Part shown: positions 46,518 through 56,280 of the stretch, in pieces
Position numbering within the stretch: the stretch's first letter is position 1
How the letters are laid out: every line of letters starts with the position of its first letter
Source: Pseudomonadota bacterium
Lineage (GTDB): Bacteria; Pseudomonadota; Gammaproteobacteria; Acidiferrobacterales; UBA6901
Direction of reading: 5' to 3'
Length of the DNA stretch: 64,000 bases
NCBI GenBank assembly: GCA_021785515.1
Contig: JAJYEX010000002.1
Location: forward strand, 219,328 to 283,327
Made by a program: the position numbers and the translations under genes
Notes under the pieces: generated by a model
What the model was told of the DNA's origin: nothing
Seen by the model: the letters and a program-made list of their open reading frames with translations, nothing else
Databases searched by the model: none

Positions 46518-48518
46518 ATGGAACATCGCAAGGATATTCAGGCGCTACGCGCCCTGGCGGTAATGCTTGTTGTGGCCGCACATGCAAAATGGTCACTGTT
46601 TAAAGGTGGGTACGTTGGCGTCGATGTGTTTTTCGTGCTTTCAGGGTACTTGATTTCCGGACTCATTTTGACGGAAGTTGAGCAAACAGGGCGGTTTGCG
46701 GCGCTACATTTCTACGCAAGACGTATGAAGCGGCTGCTTCCCGGACTTTTTTTGATGCTCGCCGTTACCGCACTGCTAGTGACGCATTTGAATAGCCCCT
46801 GGCATCAGCGCGCAGAAATCGCATCCGCCAAAGCCACGACGTTATGGCTGAGTAACTTCTTTTTTGCTGCTCATGACGTCAACTATTTCTCAGAAGGACT
46901 GAACACATTCGCTCTTTTGCACACATGGTCATTGGGTGTTGAGGAGCAGTTTTATGTGGTCTGGCCCTGGATCATGTTGTTCCTCATAGCCCATTGGAGC
47001 TGGCAGGGCGGCGGAGGCGGGGTAAACCGGCGGCGGCTTTTCATCGGGATGCTATTAATCCTGGTGTTTTCCATGGCCATAAATTTGTTTCTGACTAGCA
47101 CTTCTATCACGGCTGGGTTTTATTTGATGCCTTCCCGGGCTTGGGAATTCGCGCTTGGCGCTATCGTATTCCTCGGGAGGAGGAATATGGCTAATGGACT
47201 CTATCCCAGAATAAGTCGGTGGGCTGGACGCTCGCTTCTGAACCTCATCGGAATTATCGCGATTCTGGCCTCGGCTGTCCTTTATCCGCCTAGTCTTGCC
47301 TATCCTGGCGCCTGGGCCTTGGTGCCCTGTTTGGGTACGGCGTTGGCCTTGTTGGACATGCCGGCTCCAGCAGATAAGTCATGGTTGTCCCGTAACGTTT
47401 TAGCGGGGGCCTATTTTCAGTTCTTTGGCAATATATCGTACAGCTGGTATCTATGGCATTGGCCGATCCTGCTTCTTGGTACCGAAGTGTTCGGAGACAG
47501 TGCGGTCGTTCGCGGCGCTTTGGTAGTGGTTGGGTTGGTGCTGGCAATTGTTGCGTACTATGTCGTGGAGCGTCCTTTGCATCGTATGCCGTTAAGGCAG
47601 CCGCTATATGCATGGGGAGCTACAGCAGCCGCCATACTGATAGCCTTCCATGGCATCGGCATCTGGAGCAAACGTGTGGATGTTTTAGCGCGCTCGCAGA
47701 CTCAAAAGCGCCTACTGATCGCAGCATTTAGCGTCCCCGTGCTTTACGACAGCCCGTGCGACACGTGGTATCACAGTAGTATGTTGTCGGTCTGCAAGTT
47801 TGGACCCAAAGACGCTGGCAACACAGTGGTCGTGCTGGGGGACAGTGTAATGGCGCAATGGTTTCCAGCGCTGTATAAAATATACGTTGATCAGCGCGAT
47901 TGGCGGTTGATCGTGCTGACGAAGTCGGCCTGTGCCGTGCAGGACGAAACCTATTACTATGCGCGTATCAAACGAACGTACACCGTTTGCTCGACGTGGC
48001 GTCAAAGGGCATTGCGCTATATTTCGAAGATCCATCCTCGCTTGGTTATCGCGGGATCGACGTTATATGGGTTTACGCCGGAACAATGGATTGAGGGGAC
48101 GCGAGAAACGATTAATTCGCTCAGCGGATCTAGCCGGAAAGTCCTGCTATTTGCGCCGGCACCTAGCCTTAGGTTTAATGGTCTAGAGTGCCTGTCGGAA
48201 CATGATGTATGGCCAACTTGGCTTGCCGCGGGCAGGCGCTGTTCGGCGCCGGAACAAGCAACGACCCTGCACAGGGTCGACGGCTATTTGAAGCAGGCAA
48301 TATCTGGCTATTCGAACGTCTCGTTGATCGTAGTCAACAAACTACTTTGTCCGCACGGGATCTGCAGTGCCGAACGTGACGGGCAGCCGGAATTCAGGGA
48401 TGAATTACACATTACGGCTTCCTTTGCCTCGTTTTTGACTCCAGGGTTAGAACGGTTGCTCAGTGCAAGAAACATGAAGCAAGGGGGAGGCGCTCGCGTG
48501 AGACAGCCTGTTTCTTGA
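46518..48518 (+). CDS. OafA/YrhL-type O-acyltransferase with SGNH domain
   Basis: 666 residues. The N-terminal acyltransferase-3 domain (RKDIQALRALAVMLVVAAHA; GGYVGVDVFFVLSGYLISGLI; FYARRMKRLLPGLF; WSLGVEEQFYVVWP) has about ten helices and the catalytic-type HIS in VAAHAKWS. The C-terminal soluble part from about 400 carries an SGNH block-I motif VVLGDSVMAQWFPAL. Such enzymes O-acetylate lipopolysaccharide, capsule or peptidoglycan sugars. AAGGAG precedes the start. No O-antigen cluster is nearby, consistent with transfer as a single gene. Confidence 0.88.
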   Translation: MEHRKDIQALRALAVMLVVAAHAKWSLFKGGYVGVDVFFVLSGYLISGLILTEVEQTGRFAALHFYARRMKRLLPGLFLMLAVTALLVTHLNSPWHQRAEIASAKATTLWLSNFFFAAHDVNYFSEGLNTFALLHTWSLGVEEQFYVVWPWIMLFLIAHWSWQGGGGGVNRRRLFIGMLLILVFSMAINLFLTSTSITAGFYLMPSRAWEFALGAIVFLGRRNMANGLYPRISRWAGRSLLNLIGIIAILASAVLYPPSLAYPGAWALVPCLGTALALLDMPAPADKSWLSRNVLAGAYFQFFGNISYSWYLWHWPILLLGTEVFGDSAVVRGALVVVGLVLAIVAYYVVERPLHRMPLRQPLYAWGATAAAILIAFHGIGIWSKRVDVLARSQTQKRLLIAAFSVPVLYDSPCDTWYHSSMLSVCKFGPKDAGNTVVVLGDSVMAQWFPALYKIYVDQRDWRLIVLTKSACAVQDETYYYARIKRTYTVCSTWRQRALRYISKIHPRLVIAGSTLYGFTPEQWIEGTRETINSLSGSSRKVLLFAPAPSLRFNGLECLSEHDVWPTWLAAGRRCSAPEQATTLHRVDGYLKQAISGYSNVSLIVVNKLLCPHGICSAERDGQPEFRDELHITASFASFLTPGLERLLSARNMKQGGGARVRQPVS

Positions 48519-48965
48519 TCCTGAAATTGTTGGCACGTCATCGACATACTCGAATCTATGCTCAACGCCGATATTTTGAACGTTGCAATGCTGGAAGAGT
48601 GAGCGTCTTCTCTGCGAAACCAGGAAGCCATTGATTCAATGGCTTCGATCTGCACATATCGCTTGAAGTATCCCTCACCCATGGAGGACAAGGGCGTGGA
48701 AAGGATGATTAAACGGGCTCTGGACGCGAAACCGAATTGACATGAAAAACCTTAACCGCACGATCCATCAGACATGGAAGAACGCAGGCCTCTTTGCACG
48801 CGCCGATTACGAATCTAGGTTGGTTGATGAGTGTCCCATGTCAAAAGAGCGGTTCGCGAAAATTGTGAAGCAAGCCGTAATATGATTGGCCGCGCTGTGC
48901 GGGAGATCTGCAATGAATCCAGATCACTCGTTGTTGAGCATTAAAACCATTACGCTGTACTAGCC
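48519..48965. other. Spacer between acyltransferase and first GNAT gene
   Basis: About 0.45 kb with only very short frames and no recognised product. It may contain decayed cassette DNA; no complete attC-like palindrome was found here. Confidence 0.4.
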
Positions 48966-49391
48966 GTGGAAATTGACCTCTCAACAGACATTGACCGCAT
49001 TTCATGGCAAGAGTTGGCTCGTCTGTTTGAGCTGGCGCCATTGGGTAAAAAGCGCGAACCGGAGCAGCTCGAAATTGCTTTTCGGAACAGCATGCTGAAG
49101 GTCTTTGCATTCCAGGGGGAAAAACTCATTGGTGCTGGGCGTGCGTTGTCTGATGGGGTTTGGCGTGCCGCAATATACGATGTTGCGGTTTTTCCTGAAT
49201 ATCAGGGCCGGGGCATTGGAAGCATGATCGTTCGCCATTTAATTGATTCTGCAAAAGTCGATGTCATCATGTTGTATGCGGCACCGGGCAAGTCCGAGTT
49301 TTACGAACGATTCGGGTTCCGTAAAATGGTTACCGCCATGGCAATTATGCCCAGTGAAGACGAAGCAAGAAAACGCGGGTTAATTGAATAA
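48966..49391 (+). CDS. GNAT family N-acetyltransferase (first)
   Basis: 141 residues from a GTG start. The acetyl-CoA pyrophosphate loop is clear: VAVFPEYQGRGIGSMIV (V-x-P-x-YQGRGIG). The C-terminus (PGKSEFYERFGFRKM) is the typical last strand-helix. Acetyl acceptor unknown. Its TAA stop is one base from an attC-like core box. Confidence 0.85.
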   Translation: MEIDLSTDIDRISWQELARLFELAPLGKKREPEQLEIAFRNSMLKVFAFQGEKLIGAGRALSDGVWRAAIYDVAVFPEYQGRGIGSMIVRHLIDSAKVDVIMLYAAPGKSEFYERFGFRKMVTAMAIMPSEDEARKRGLIE

Positions 49392-49392
49392 T

Positions 49393-49464
49393 GCCCAACC
49401 CATAATTCCAGCGGACCGTCAAAAATCCGAGTTTTTCACCGTCTGCGGAATTCAAGTGTTAGAG
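49393..49464 (+). repeat. attC-like recombination site
   Basis: 72-bp imperfect palindrome directly after the GNAT stop codon. It starts with GCCCAAC (matches RYYYAAC), has AATTCC (49404-49409) pairing with GGAATT (49447-49452), partial pairing between, and ends in TTCAAGTGTTAGAG; GTTAGAG (49458-49464) matches GTTRRRY except at the last base. Size, spacing, outer arms and position relative to genes all fit an integron attC. Confidence 0.55.
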
Positions 49465-49475
49465 TGGAACACGGA

Positions 49476-49910
49476 ATGGACTGCGAGATCAACATACAGC
49501 TGATTCCGAATGCGGAAATTACGGCCATTATTCCGCTGCTCAGGCTCTTGAACAACGTCATTCCCGAACAAACGCTACGAGACCGGCTCGATGACATGGT
49601 GCGTCAAGGTTACAAATGTGCCGGGCTGTATCTTGGTGGAGAGTTAATCGGAATTTGCGGCCTTTGGATCATAACCAAGTACTACGTCGGTCGTCACATT
49701 GAACCGGATAACGTTGTTATCCTTCCGGAACATCGAGCAAAGGGTTTCGGCAAGCAGCTAATTTCCTGGGTGTGTGAGTACGGCAGATCACAGGGTTGCA
49801 TTGCAAGTGAACTAAACTGCTACATTACGAACGAGTCCGGCCAGGCATTTTGGGAGAAAGAGGGGTACAACAAAATTGGGTATCATTACCAACGCCGTCT
49901 TGAACCCTAG
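49476..49910 (+). CDS. GNAT family N-acetyltransferase (second)
   Basis: 144 residues from the ATG at 49476; a GTG at 49464 overlapping the attC-like site is an alternative. The fold elements (GELIGICGLWII; VVILPEHRAKGFGKQLISWV with the R-x-KG-G-G-type pyrophosphate loop; AFWEKEGYNKIGYHYQR) place it in the family. Low sequence similarity to the first GNAT by eye. Substrate unknown. Confidence 0.85.
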   Translation: MDCEINIQLIPNAEITAIIPLLRLLNNVIPEQTLRDRLDDMVRQGYKCAGLYLGGELIGICGLWIITKYYVGRHIEPDNVVILPEHRAKGFGKQLISWVCEYGRSQGCIASELNCYITNESGQAFWEKEGYNKIGYHYQRRLEP

Positions 49911-50388
49911 AACAGACAGATACGCTGTGTCGACCGCTCTCTATAAAAACCTTCTCGGTTGTTTGGAAACCCGTGGTTATCGAGTTTTGACTTCACAATG
50001 CAAGGCGCCGGGGCGCGGTAGGTTGAAGGCTGACCTCAAAAATGGGACTCAGGTCAGCCTGTGAAACGGGATTCATCTCAGTATGATCAGAGTGATCCTA
50101 TGGGGCTGGCGGAGTGTGGTCGGTGCAGGGGTTGTCAATCATCGGCACTCCGTAGGGGTGCCTGACACTTACAGTGGCATCGCCGGTGGCGGGACAGGCG
50201 AATACGTCGCGAGTTTTATCGCGAAGTTCTTCTCTGCCAACGTGCCGGATGAGATGTCCAACGGCCTTTGTGCTGCGGCGCAAACCGCTCGGTCGGGAGG
50301 GCTCAATGGACTTTCCTGGGGCCGCCATCTCAGCCGCGGTAGCAGCGGCACTCAAGGCGGAAAACCACTGCTTGTGCAAAGTATCGAA
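49911..50388. other. Spacer with no firmly supported gene
   Basis: About 0.48 kb between the second GNAT and a small membrane-protein gene. The frame of the latter is open back to 50083, but this part shows no domain. No complete attC-like site was found. Confidence 0.35.
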
Positions 50389-50631
50389 ATGAATAAGTTG
50401 GAACGCGTGTTGCGTGTTGCCTTGGCCGTACCGGCAACTTGGCTGGCGGGGTACGTGGTGCACTGGGTACGGGGTTTTGTCCATGCGACTTGGAGTCTAA
50501 CCATTCCACCTCTGATATATGAGGTTATTTTGGTGATCGCCGTTGTCGGTGCGATGTGGGCAGTGGCAGGAAGCGTTATTAACGATCTGAAAGCCGGAGC
50601 AAATAGACGAAAAGAGCAAGGCAGAAAATAG
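50389..50631 (+). CDS. Small membrane protein, unknown
   Basis: 80 residues from ATG 50389. Two hydrophobic segments: VALAVPATWLAGYVVHWVRGF and PPLIYEVILVIAVVGAMWAVAG; C-terminal RRKEQGRK is basic. Not recognised. The start is uncertain since the frame is open to 50083. The next frame downstream begins to be open before this stop. Confidence 0.4.
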   Translation: MNKLERVLRVALAVPATWLAGYVVHWVRGFVHATWSLTIPPLIYEVILVIAVVGAMWAVAGSVINDLKAGANRRKEQGRK

Positions 50632-50701
50632 CGGAAACGCCGAAGAGGAGCTCTTCGACAGCTGGAACCGGTACCGTGATCCGGGGACGGGGGTAGACCC
50701 G

Positions 50702-51109
50702 GTGAGTGTGGGGACGCACATCCCGACAACGCTTACCGAGATGCGGCTCCCACAGATTCTGCCAACGATCAGTTCGGATATGGACCTCACGTCCGCGCCC
50801 GATCAGACCCAGATACCTTTCGAGTTTGATCCATATAGTTGCACGGGCGTTAATTTGCCGAGATGGATAGATCGGACCGGCCAAGGGCTCGTTCTCGGTA
50901 CACGGTGCGCGGTGTACGATGCATCCGAATGGGCCTCTGCAGGAATAGGGCTCGTGAAATTGGAACAACAGGCACAAAAACTTCAGCAGGAATACCAGAA
51001 GCTTAGCGAGCGCGGCTACGGTCTGAATGTAACTGACGCTGACGTTCAACGATTAAAAGCCCTGGAAGAGCAAATTGCATCCTTCTGTCGAACCAGATTT
51101 AGTCCCTGA
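50702..51109 (+). CDS. Hypothetical protein, unknown
   Basis: 135 residues if the GTG at 50702 is used, but the frame is open from 50591 (with KPEQIDEKSKAENSG and EEELFDSWNRYRDPGTG), with no ATG in between, so the gene may use a rare start or be fused by frameshift to the preceding one. The C-terminal part (KLEQQAQKLQQEYQKLSERG) is a coiled coil. No domain recognised. Confidence 0.35.
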   Translation: MSVGTHIPTTLTEMRLPQILPTISSDMDLTSAPDQTQIPFEFDPYSCTGVNLPRWIDRTGQGLVLGTRCAVYDASEWASAGIGLVKLEQQAQKLQQEYQKLSERGYGLNVTDADVQRLKALEEQIASFCRTRFSP

Positions 51110-51185
51110 TTCTGGGATTTGAGACAGATGTCAGGGTGGGCGTGTTGGCTTCTTCGGCAATCGAATCCTGATACCATAAACAACC

Positions 51186-53036
51186 ATGCCCGATTCCCGG
51201 TCAGCGCCTATTGGCGCCTCGTCCCAGGATCGTCCGGCGGCCTCCATACGGCAGCTGGCGCCGATCCTCGGATTTCTGCGGCCGTATCGCGGGCGTGTGG
51301 TTGTTGCTTCAGTGGCCCTGGTGGTTGCCGCCGCTATGGTGCTGAGCGTCGGTCAAGGACTGCGTCTACTGGTGGATCGTGGGTTTGCCGGCGGCAACCC
51401 ACACGTGCTCGACCAGATGCTGGTGGTGCTGCTTGCGTTGGTAGTGGTAATGGCGATTGCCACCGGGACGCGTTTCTATCTCGTTTCGTGGATCGGAGAG
51501 CGCGTCAGCGCCGATATCCGCCAGGCGGTGTTTAGTCATGTGCTGAGCCTCAGTCCTGGATTTTTCGAGCTCGCGCGCACCGGCGAAATTATTTCACGTC
51601 TTACAGCCGATACCACGCTGCTCGAGACTGTAGTCGGGTCTTCCGCATCCCTTGCGCTGCGCAACCTGCTTCTGTTCGTAGGCGGAACAGTCATGCTTGC
51701 GGTGACCAGTCCGGCCTTGACCACGCTGGTCATGGTCGGTGTTCCGGTCGTTGTCGTGCCCATCATTTTCTTCGGGCGACGCGTGCGCCGGTGGTCGCGC
51801 GCCAGCCAGGACCGGATTGCTGATGTCGGAGCTTTCGGCGAGGAGACCCTGCATGGCATCCGGACGGTACAGGCGTTCTGCCACGAGGACATCGATCGCA
51901 GCAGGTTCAAGGAGCGAGTCGAGGCCGCCTTCGGGACCGCGACCCGCCGCATACGGCAGCGCGCTCTGCTCACCGCCTTTGTGATCCTGCTCGTTTTCAC
52001 TGCAGTCGGTGTCATACTCTGGGTCGGCGGCCGGGAGGTGATCGCCGGACGTCTCAGCGCCGGAGATCTTTCGGCATTCGTTTTTTACTCGGTGCTGGTG
52101 GCGGGATCGGTCGGTGCGATCAGCGAGGTGGTCGGCGATGTGCAGCGGGCAGCGGGCGCAGCGGAGCGTCTGCTGGAACTGCTGGCCACGCGTCCGGATA
52201 TAAGTGCACCGTCTCCCGCCCAGGCCTTGCCGCATCCTGTGCGCGGCGTCATCGAATTCGAGCAGGTACGGTTCCATTACCCGACGCGTCCGGAGACGCC
52301 GGCGCTTGATCGGTTCACGTTGCACGTCCGGTCCGGCGAACGCCTGGCGCTGGTCGGACCGTCGGGCGCCGGGAAGACCACTGTATTCCAGCTGCTGCTG
52401 CGTTTCTATGACCCGCAGGACGGATGCGTGTGCCTCGATGGAGTGGATGTACGCACGGTGCGGCCGGAAGATCTGCGTAGCCGGATCGGGCTGGTGCCCC
52501 AGGATCCGGTGATTTTCGCGACCGACGCTTGGGAAAACATTCGCTACGGACGGCCCGGTGCGAGCGATGCCGAGGTGCGGGCAGCGGCAGAGGCGGCGTA
52601 TGCGGCGAACTTTCTTGACCGTCTGCCGCAGGGATTCGGCAGCCAGCTCGGCGAACGCGGCGTTCGCCTCTCGGGAGGTCAGCGCCAACGCATTGCCCTT
52701 GCGAGGGCCATCCTGCGTGATCCGGCGGTCTTGCTGCTCGATGAGGCCACGAGCGCGCTCGATGCCGAGAGCGAGCGCATGGTGCAGCAGGCGCTCGAGC
52801 GGCTTATGGTGGGGCGGACGACCATCATTATTGCCCACAGGCTGGCGACCGTGCTCAAGGCTGACCGCATCGCGGTGATGCTTGATGGCCAGATCGTCTC
52901 AAGTGGCCGGCACGACGATCTCATTGCCGAGGGCGGCCTGTATGCGCGTTTGGCGGCGTTACAGTTTGGACAGACCGCCGGAGCCGATCACCGGCGGGCC
53001 GAAGCAGCATTTTCCGGCGGAGGCGGGAGCTCATGA
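51186..53036 (+). CDS. ABC exporter, fused membrane and ATPase domains (MsbA/LmrA type)
   Basis: 616 residues. Six-helix ABC transmembrane domain (residues 25-330; e.g. VVVASVALVVAAAMVLSV) then the ATPase with GPSGAGKTT (Walker A), LVPQDPVIF (Q-loop), RLSGGQRQRIALARAIL (signature), VLLLDEATSALD (Walker B) and IIAHRLAT (switch His). A homodimeric exporter; lipid or drug substrate cannot be deduced. No lpxK follows, so it is not clearly msbA. Overlaps the next gene by four bases. Confidence 0.92.
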   Translation: MPDSRSAPIGASSQDRPAASIRQLAPILGFLRPYRGRVVVASVALVVAAAMVLSVGQGLRLLVDRGFAGGNPHVLDQMLVVLLALVVVMAIATGTRFYLVSWIGERVSADIRQAVFSHVLSLSPGFFELARTGEIISRLTADTTLLETVVGSSASLALRNLLLFVGGTVMLAVTSPALTTLVMVGVPVVVVPIIFFGRRVRRWSRASQDRIADVGAFGEETLHGIRTVQAFCHEDIDRSRFKERVEAAFGTATRRIRQRALLTAFVILLVFTAVGVILWVGGREVIAGRLSAGDLSAFVFYSVLVAGSVGAISEVVGDVQRAAGAAERLLELLATRPDISAPSPAQALPHPVRGVIEFEQVRFHYPTRPETPALDRFTLHVRSGERLALVGPSGAGKTTVFQLLLRFYDPQDGCVCLDGVDVRTVRPEDLRSRIGLVPQDPVIFATDAWENIRYGRPGASDAEVRAAAEAAYAANFLDRLPQGFGSQLGERGVRLSGGQRQRIALARAILRDPAVLLLDEATSALDAESERMVQQALERLMVGRTTIIIAHRLATVLKADRIAVMLDGQIVSSGRHDDLIAEGGLYARLAALQFGQTAGADHRRAEAAFSGGGGSS

Positions 53037-53278
53037 CACAGAGCCGCGAATGGCGCAACGACCAAGAGAGACGTCGCCTCGCAGAGGCGGTCAGGACCGC
53101 CTGTATCCAGGCGCTGGTAACAGGCTATGAAGAGGCCGGTATCAGTGGCTTATGTGCTGAGGGCGCCCTTGAGTACGCCCTGGATGCAGTCCGGATGCTC
53201 GACATCCAGACCGTCATCGACGGGCTGTACGGAGAACCAGACGGTCCGCCTGCGTTCACGCCTCCTGCAGCAGATTGA
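53033..53278 (+). CDS. Small conserved-looking protein coupled to the ABC exporter
   Basis: 81 residues, ATGA overlap with the exporter. Mainly helical, acidic C-terminus (WRNDQERRRLAEAVRTACIQ; YEEAGISGLCAEGALEYALD). No domain recognised. Its 3' end overlaps the convergent pterin dehydratase gene by 23 bp. Confidence 0.65.
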   Translation: MTQSREWRNDQERRRLAEAVRTACIQALVTGYEEAGISGLCAEGALEYALDAVRMLDIQTVIDGLYGEPDGPPAFTPPAAD

Positions 53279-53597
53279 GCTTGGCGGCGCAGATGAAGTC
53301 ATTTTCGGAAAGACCCTTCACCGTGTGTGTGTTATAACGCACGCGGCAGCGGTTGTATCCGACTTCAATGTCCGGGTGATGATCCTCACGGTGGGCGACC
53401 CAGGCGAGTGCATTCACGAATGCCATGGTTTCGTAGTAGTTCTGAAACTGGTAAAGGCGCTCAAGGGACCTGGCATCTGCATCCAGGGACCAGCCGGGCG
53501 TGTGCGCGAGCAGCGCCTGCGCCTGCTCGCGGCTGAGCGCCGCGGCACCCGTCGGGAGGGGTTGGCACCGCCTGCGGCTGAGATCCGAAATGACCAT
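53256..53597 (-). CDS. phhB: Pterin-4a-carbinolamine dehydratase
   Basis: 113 residues. FQNYYETMAFVNALAWVAHREDHHPDIEVGYNRCRVRY with TVKGLSENDFICAAKLN contains the catalytic HH-D motif (HREDHHPD). In bacteria with phenylalanine hydroxylase it recycles tetrahydrobiopterin; no phhA is next to it here. Confidence 0.93.
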   Translation of the reverse strand: MVISDLSRRRCQPLPTGAAALSREQAQALLAHTPGWSLDADARSLERLYQFQNYYETMAFVNALAWVAHREDHHPDIEVGYNRCRVRYNTHTVKGLSENDFICAAKLNLLQEA

Positions 53598-53716
53598 GCC
53601 GACATGCTAAAACGTGTGTCTGGTCGAGTCTAGCGCATCTCCTGGACGGTAATGTCCAGGTCTGAAATTTCGACCGCGCGGGGCTTCAAGAGGCGCAACG
53701 TTCAGGAAAACCGCAA

Positions 53717-54274
53717 ATGGCCGATGATGACCGTACCCGAATAATTCCGACGAGGACGCCGGAATCGGCAGCCATGTTGACAAGCGTCAAGCGGGCCGCA
53801 GCGATCACTGCCCGTCTCAACCGTCTGACATTCAACGATGCGGACGAAGTCCGGACCCTGTTCAGCGAACTTACCGGCAAGAAGGTGGACGACAGCTTTT
53901 TATTGATTCCGCCGTTCTATACCACCGGTGGAGCGGATATTCGGGTCGGGCGCAACGTATTCGTCAATCAGAATTGTACTTTTTATGACCTCGGCGGGAT
54001 CGATATCGCCGACGACGTCATGATTGGTCCGAACGTCAGCATCATCACGTCCAGCCATCCGCTTGAGCCGTCCGAGCGACGCGCGCGGGTGATTGCCAGA
54101 CCGATCGTGATTGAAAAAAACGTCTGGATTGCCGCGGGCGCAACGATCATCGGCGGGGTGAGGGTAGGCGCAAACGCCGTGGTGGCGGCGGGTTCCGTGG
54201 TTACTCGGGACGTTCCCCCGGATACCCTGGTCGGCGGAAACCCGGCACGGGTTATCCGCTCGATTGCCGACTGA
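53717..54274 (+). CDS. Sugar O-acetyltransferase (LacA/NodL/maltose acetyltransferase type)
   Basis: 185 residues. N-terminal helical segment, then left-handed beta-helix hexapeptide repeats (IRVGRNVFVNQNCTFYDLGG; IVIEKNVWIAAGATIIGGVRVG; NAVVAAGSVVTRDVPPDTLVGG). SSHPL contains the catalytic His. Acetyl-CoA donor; sugar acceptor unknown. Confidence 0.9.
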   Translation: MADDDRTRIIPTRTPESAAMLTSVKRAAAITARLNRLTFNDADEVRTLFSELTGKKVDDSFLLIPPFYTTGGADIRVGRNVFVNQNCTFYDLGGIDIADDVMIGPNVSIITSSHPLEPSERRARVIARPIVIEKNVWIAAGATIIGGVRVGANAVVAAGSVVTRDVPPDTLVGGNPARVIRSIAD

Positions 54275-54394
54275 GGGCACACTGCAAACGGCGGCGGCTC
54301 CGGATTCGGACAGGGAGGGGGCGTCCACGGCCTGGTGGCATGTGCCGGAATCGCGGCCACACCCCGCGCAGTTACGGGTGCCGTGGACCGCGAC

Positions 54395-55639
54395 TCAGGA
54401 GGCCAGTGCTTCCAGGTGCGCGATACGCACCGGCGCCGGAGGATGTGAATCATAGAAAGCGGAATACACCGGATCCGGAGTGAGCGTGCTGGCGTTTTCT
54501 CGGTACAGCTTCACCAGTGCGCTGACGAGGGCGTGCGCGTCCGCCTGCTTGGCGGCATAGGCATCCGCTTCGAATTCGTGTCGCCGCGAACTCCATGAGT
54601 GCAAGGGGTGCAGAAAGAACATGAACACCGGTCCGGCCATGAGAAACAGTGCCAGTGCCGCATAGGTAGAGGGCTGCGACATGCCCAGTCCGCGATAAAA
54701 CCAGCTCTGGTGCATCAGCCATGCGAGCAGATAGAGGCCAGCCAGGGCCAGGCCGAAACTCACCAGCAGACGCTTGAGGACGTGGTGGCGACGGAAATGG
54801 CCGAGCTCATGCGCCAGTACTGCTTCGATCTCGCTGACCCCAAGCGTTCCGAGCAGCGTGTCGAAGAACACGATGCGCTTGTTCTTCCCGAAGCCGGTAA
54901 AATACGCGTTGCCGTGAGCCGAACGGCGCGATCCGTCCATCACGAAGATTCCGCGGCTGCGGAAGCCGGTGCGATCGAGCAGTGACTGGATCCGTTCCTT
55001 TACTTCCGCATTGCCTAGTGGCGAGAACCGGTTGAACAGCGGTGCGATCAGCACTGGATAGGCCCAGACCATGAGCATCGTGAACCCCGCCCACAGCGCC
55101 CACACGTAGAGCCACCACAGCGCGCCCATCTTCTGCATCAGCCACAGCACTGCCAAGACCAGCGGTGTTCCGATCACGAGCAGCAGCAGTGCCTGCTTTA
55201 CCAGGTCGGCAATGAACAGCCGGACGGTGGTCTTGTTGAATCCGAAACGTTCCTCAATCACAAAAGTCTGGTAGGCCGAAAACGGCAGATTCAGTGCTCC
55301 CGTGATGATAAAGAGACTTAAAATGAACGCAGCACCGGTCACGAGCGGCCCGTAGCCAAGCCCGCGCCACAGCCGGTCGAGCAGATTCAGCCCGCCACCC
55401 AGGGTCCACAGTGCCAGCAGCAGCGCACCGGCACTGTCGTCGATCAGCGCGAACCGTGCGCTGGCGACGGTGTAGTCGGCCGCCTTGCGGTGGTCGGCAG
55501 GCGAAATGCGGCCCTTGAATGCCGCCGGAACGGCGTCACGGCGGGACTGGACATGGTGCACGTGACGGCGCCCCAGCCAGATCTGGGTTGCGAGCATGGC
55601 GCCCAGCGCACAAAGGAAAAGTATGGAAAAGCCGTTCAT
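54395..55639 (-). CDS. M48 family zinc metalloprotease (Ste24/CAAX protease type)
   Basis: 414 residues. [13 protein letters not shown] carries the HExxH zinc motif and [11 protein letters not shown] the third ligand region. About seven membrane helices surround it, as in Ste24p/CAAX prenyl protease 1-like enzymes of bacteria. [21 protein letters not shown] is the conserved substrate-groove strand. Probably inner-membrane quality control. Divergent from orn with 66 bp between. Confidence 0.92.
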   Translation of the reverse strand: MNGFSILFLCALGAMLATQIWLGRRHVHHVQSRRDAVPAAFKGRISPADHRKAADYTVASARFALIDDSAGALLLALWTLGGGLNLLDRLWRGLGYGPLVTGAAFILSLFIITGALNLPFSAYQTFVIEERFGFNKTTVRLFIADLVKQALLLLVIGTPLVLAVLWLMQKMGALWWLYVWALWAGFTMLMVWAYPVLIAPLFNRFSPLGNAEVKERIQSLLDRTGFRSRGIFVMDGSRRSAHGNAYFTGFGKNKRIVFFDTLLGTLGVSEIEAVLAHELGHFRRHHVLKRLLVSFGLALAGLYLLAWLMHQSWFYRGLGMSQPSTYAALALFLMAGPVFMFFLHPLHSWSSRRHEFEADAYAAKQADAHALVSALVKLYRENASTLTPDPVYSAFYDSHPPAPVRIAHLEALAS

Positions 55640-55705
55640 CAGTCGGGCAGTGATATCATGGAAAGCAGCCGCAGTTTAGCATCAAGAGAAACCGGGAGAA
55701 AACTC

Positions 55706-56254
55706 ATGCCGCAGGACCCCAATGCCCTGGTCTGGATGGACCTGGAGATGACGGGATTGAATCCGGAGTCGGATCATATCATCGAGATTGCAACGATCAT
55801 TACCGACACCAATCTTGAGGTTATCGACCAGGGCCCGGTGCTGGCGATACATCAGTCTGACCAGGTCCTTGCGGCCATGGACGAGTGGAACACGCGCACC
55901 CATAGCGCCAGTGGTCTGGTCGATCGCGTGCGCGCGTCCACGCTGACCCCGGCGGACGCCGAAAAGCAGACACTGGCATTCATCCAGCGCCATGTGCCGA
56001 AGAACCGCTCGCCGCTGTGCGGCAACAGCATCTGCCAGGACCGGCGGTTCCTCGCGCGGTTCATGCCGCAGCTGGAGTGCTGGCTGCATTACCGCAATCT
56101 GGATGTCAGTTCGATCAAAGAACTGGTGAAGCGCTGGCGACCGTCCTTGTATAGCGGGTTCGAGAAAAAAAACACGCACAAGGCGCTGGACGACATCATG
56201 GAATCGGTGGCAGAGCTGCGATATTACCGCGAGCACTTCCTGCGCCTGTCGTAA
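55706..56254 (+). CDS. orn: Oligoribonuclease
   Basis: 182 residues from the ATG at 55706. DEDDh exonuclease motifs: [11 protein letters not shown] (D, E), [14 protein letters not shown] (D) and [13 protein letters not shown] (H..D). [16 protein letters not shown] is characteristic of Orn. Degrades 2-5mer RNA, including pGpG, the product of the EAL phosphodiesterases of this window. AGGGAG-like site before start. Confidence 0.96.
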   Translation: MPQDPNALVWMDLEMTGLNPESDHIIEIATIITDTNLEVIDQGPVLAIHQSDQVLAAMDEWNTRTHSASGLVDRVRASTLTPADAEKQTLAFIQRHVPKNRSPLCGNSICQDRRFLARFMPQLECWLHYRNLDVSSIKELVKRWRPSLYSGFEKKNTHKALDDIMESVAELRYYREHFLRLS

Positions 56255-56280
56255 GACCGGGTGCCGTGGTTTCCGGCGGT

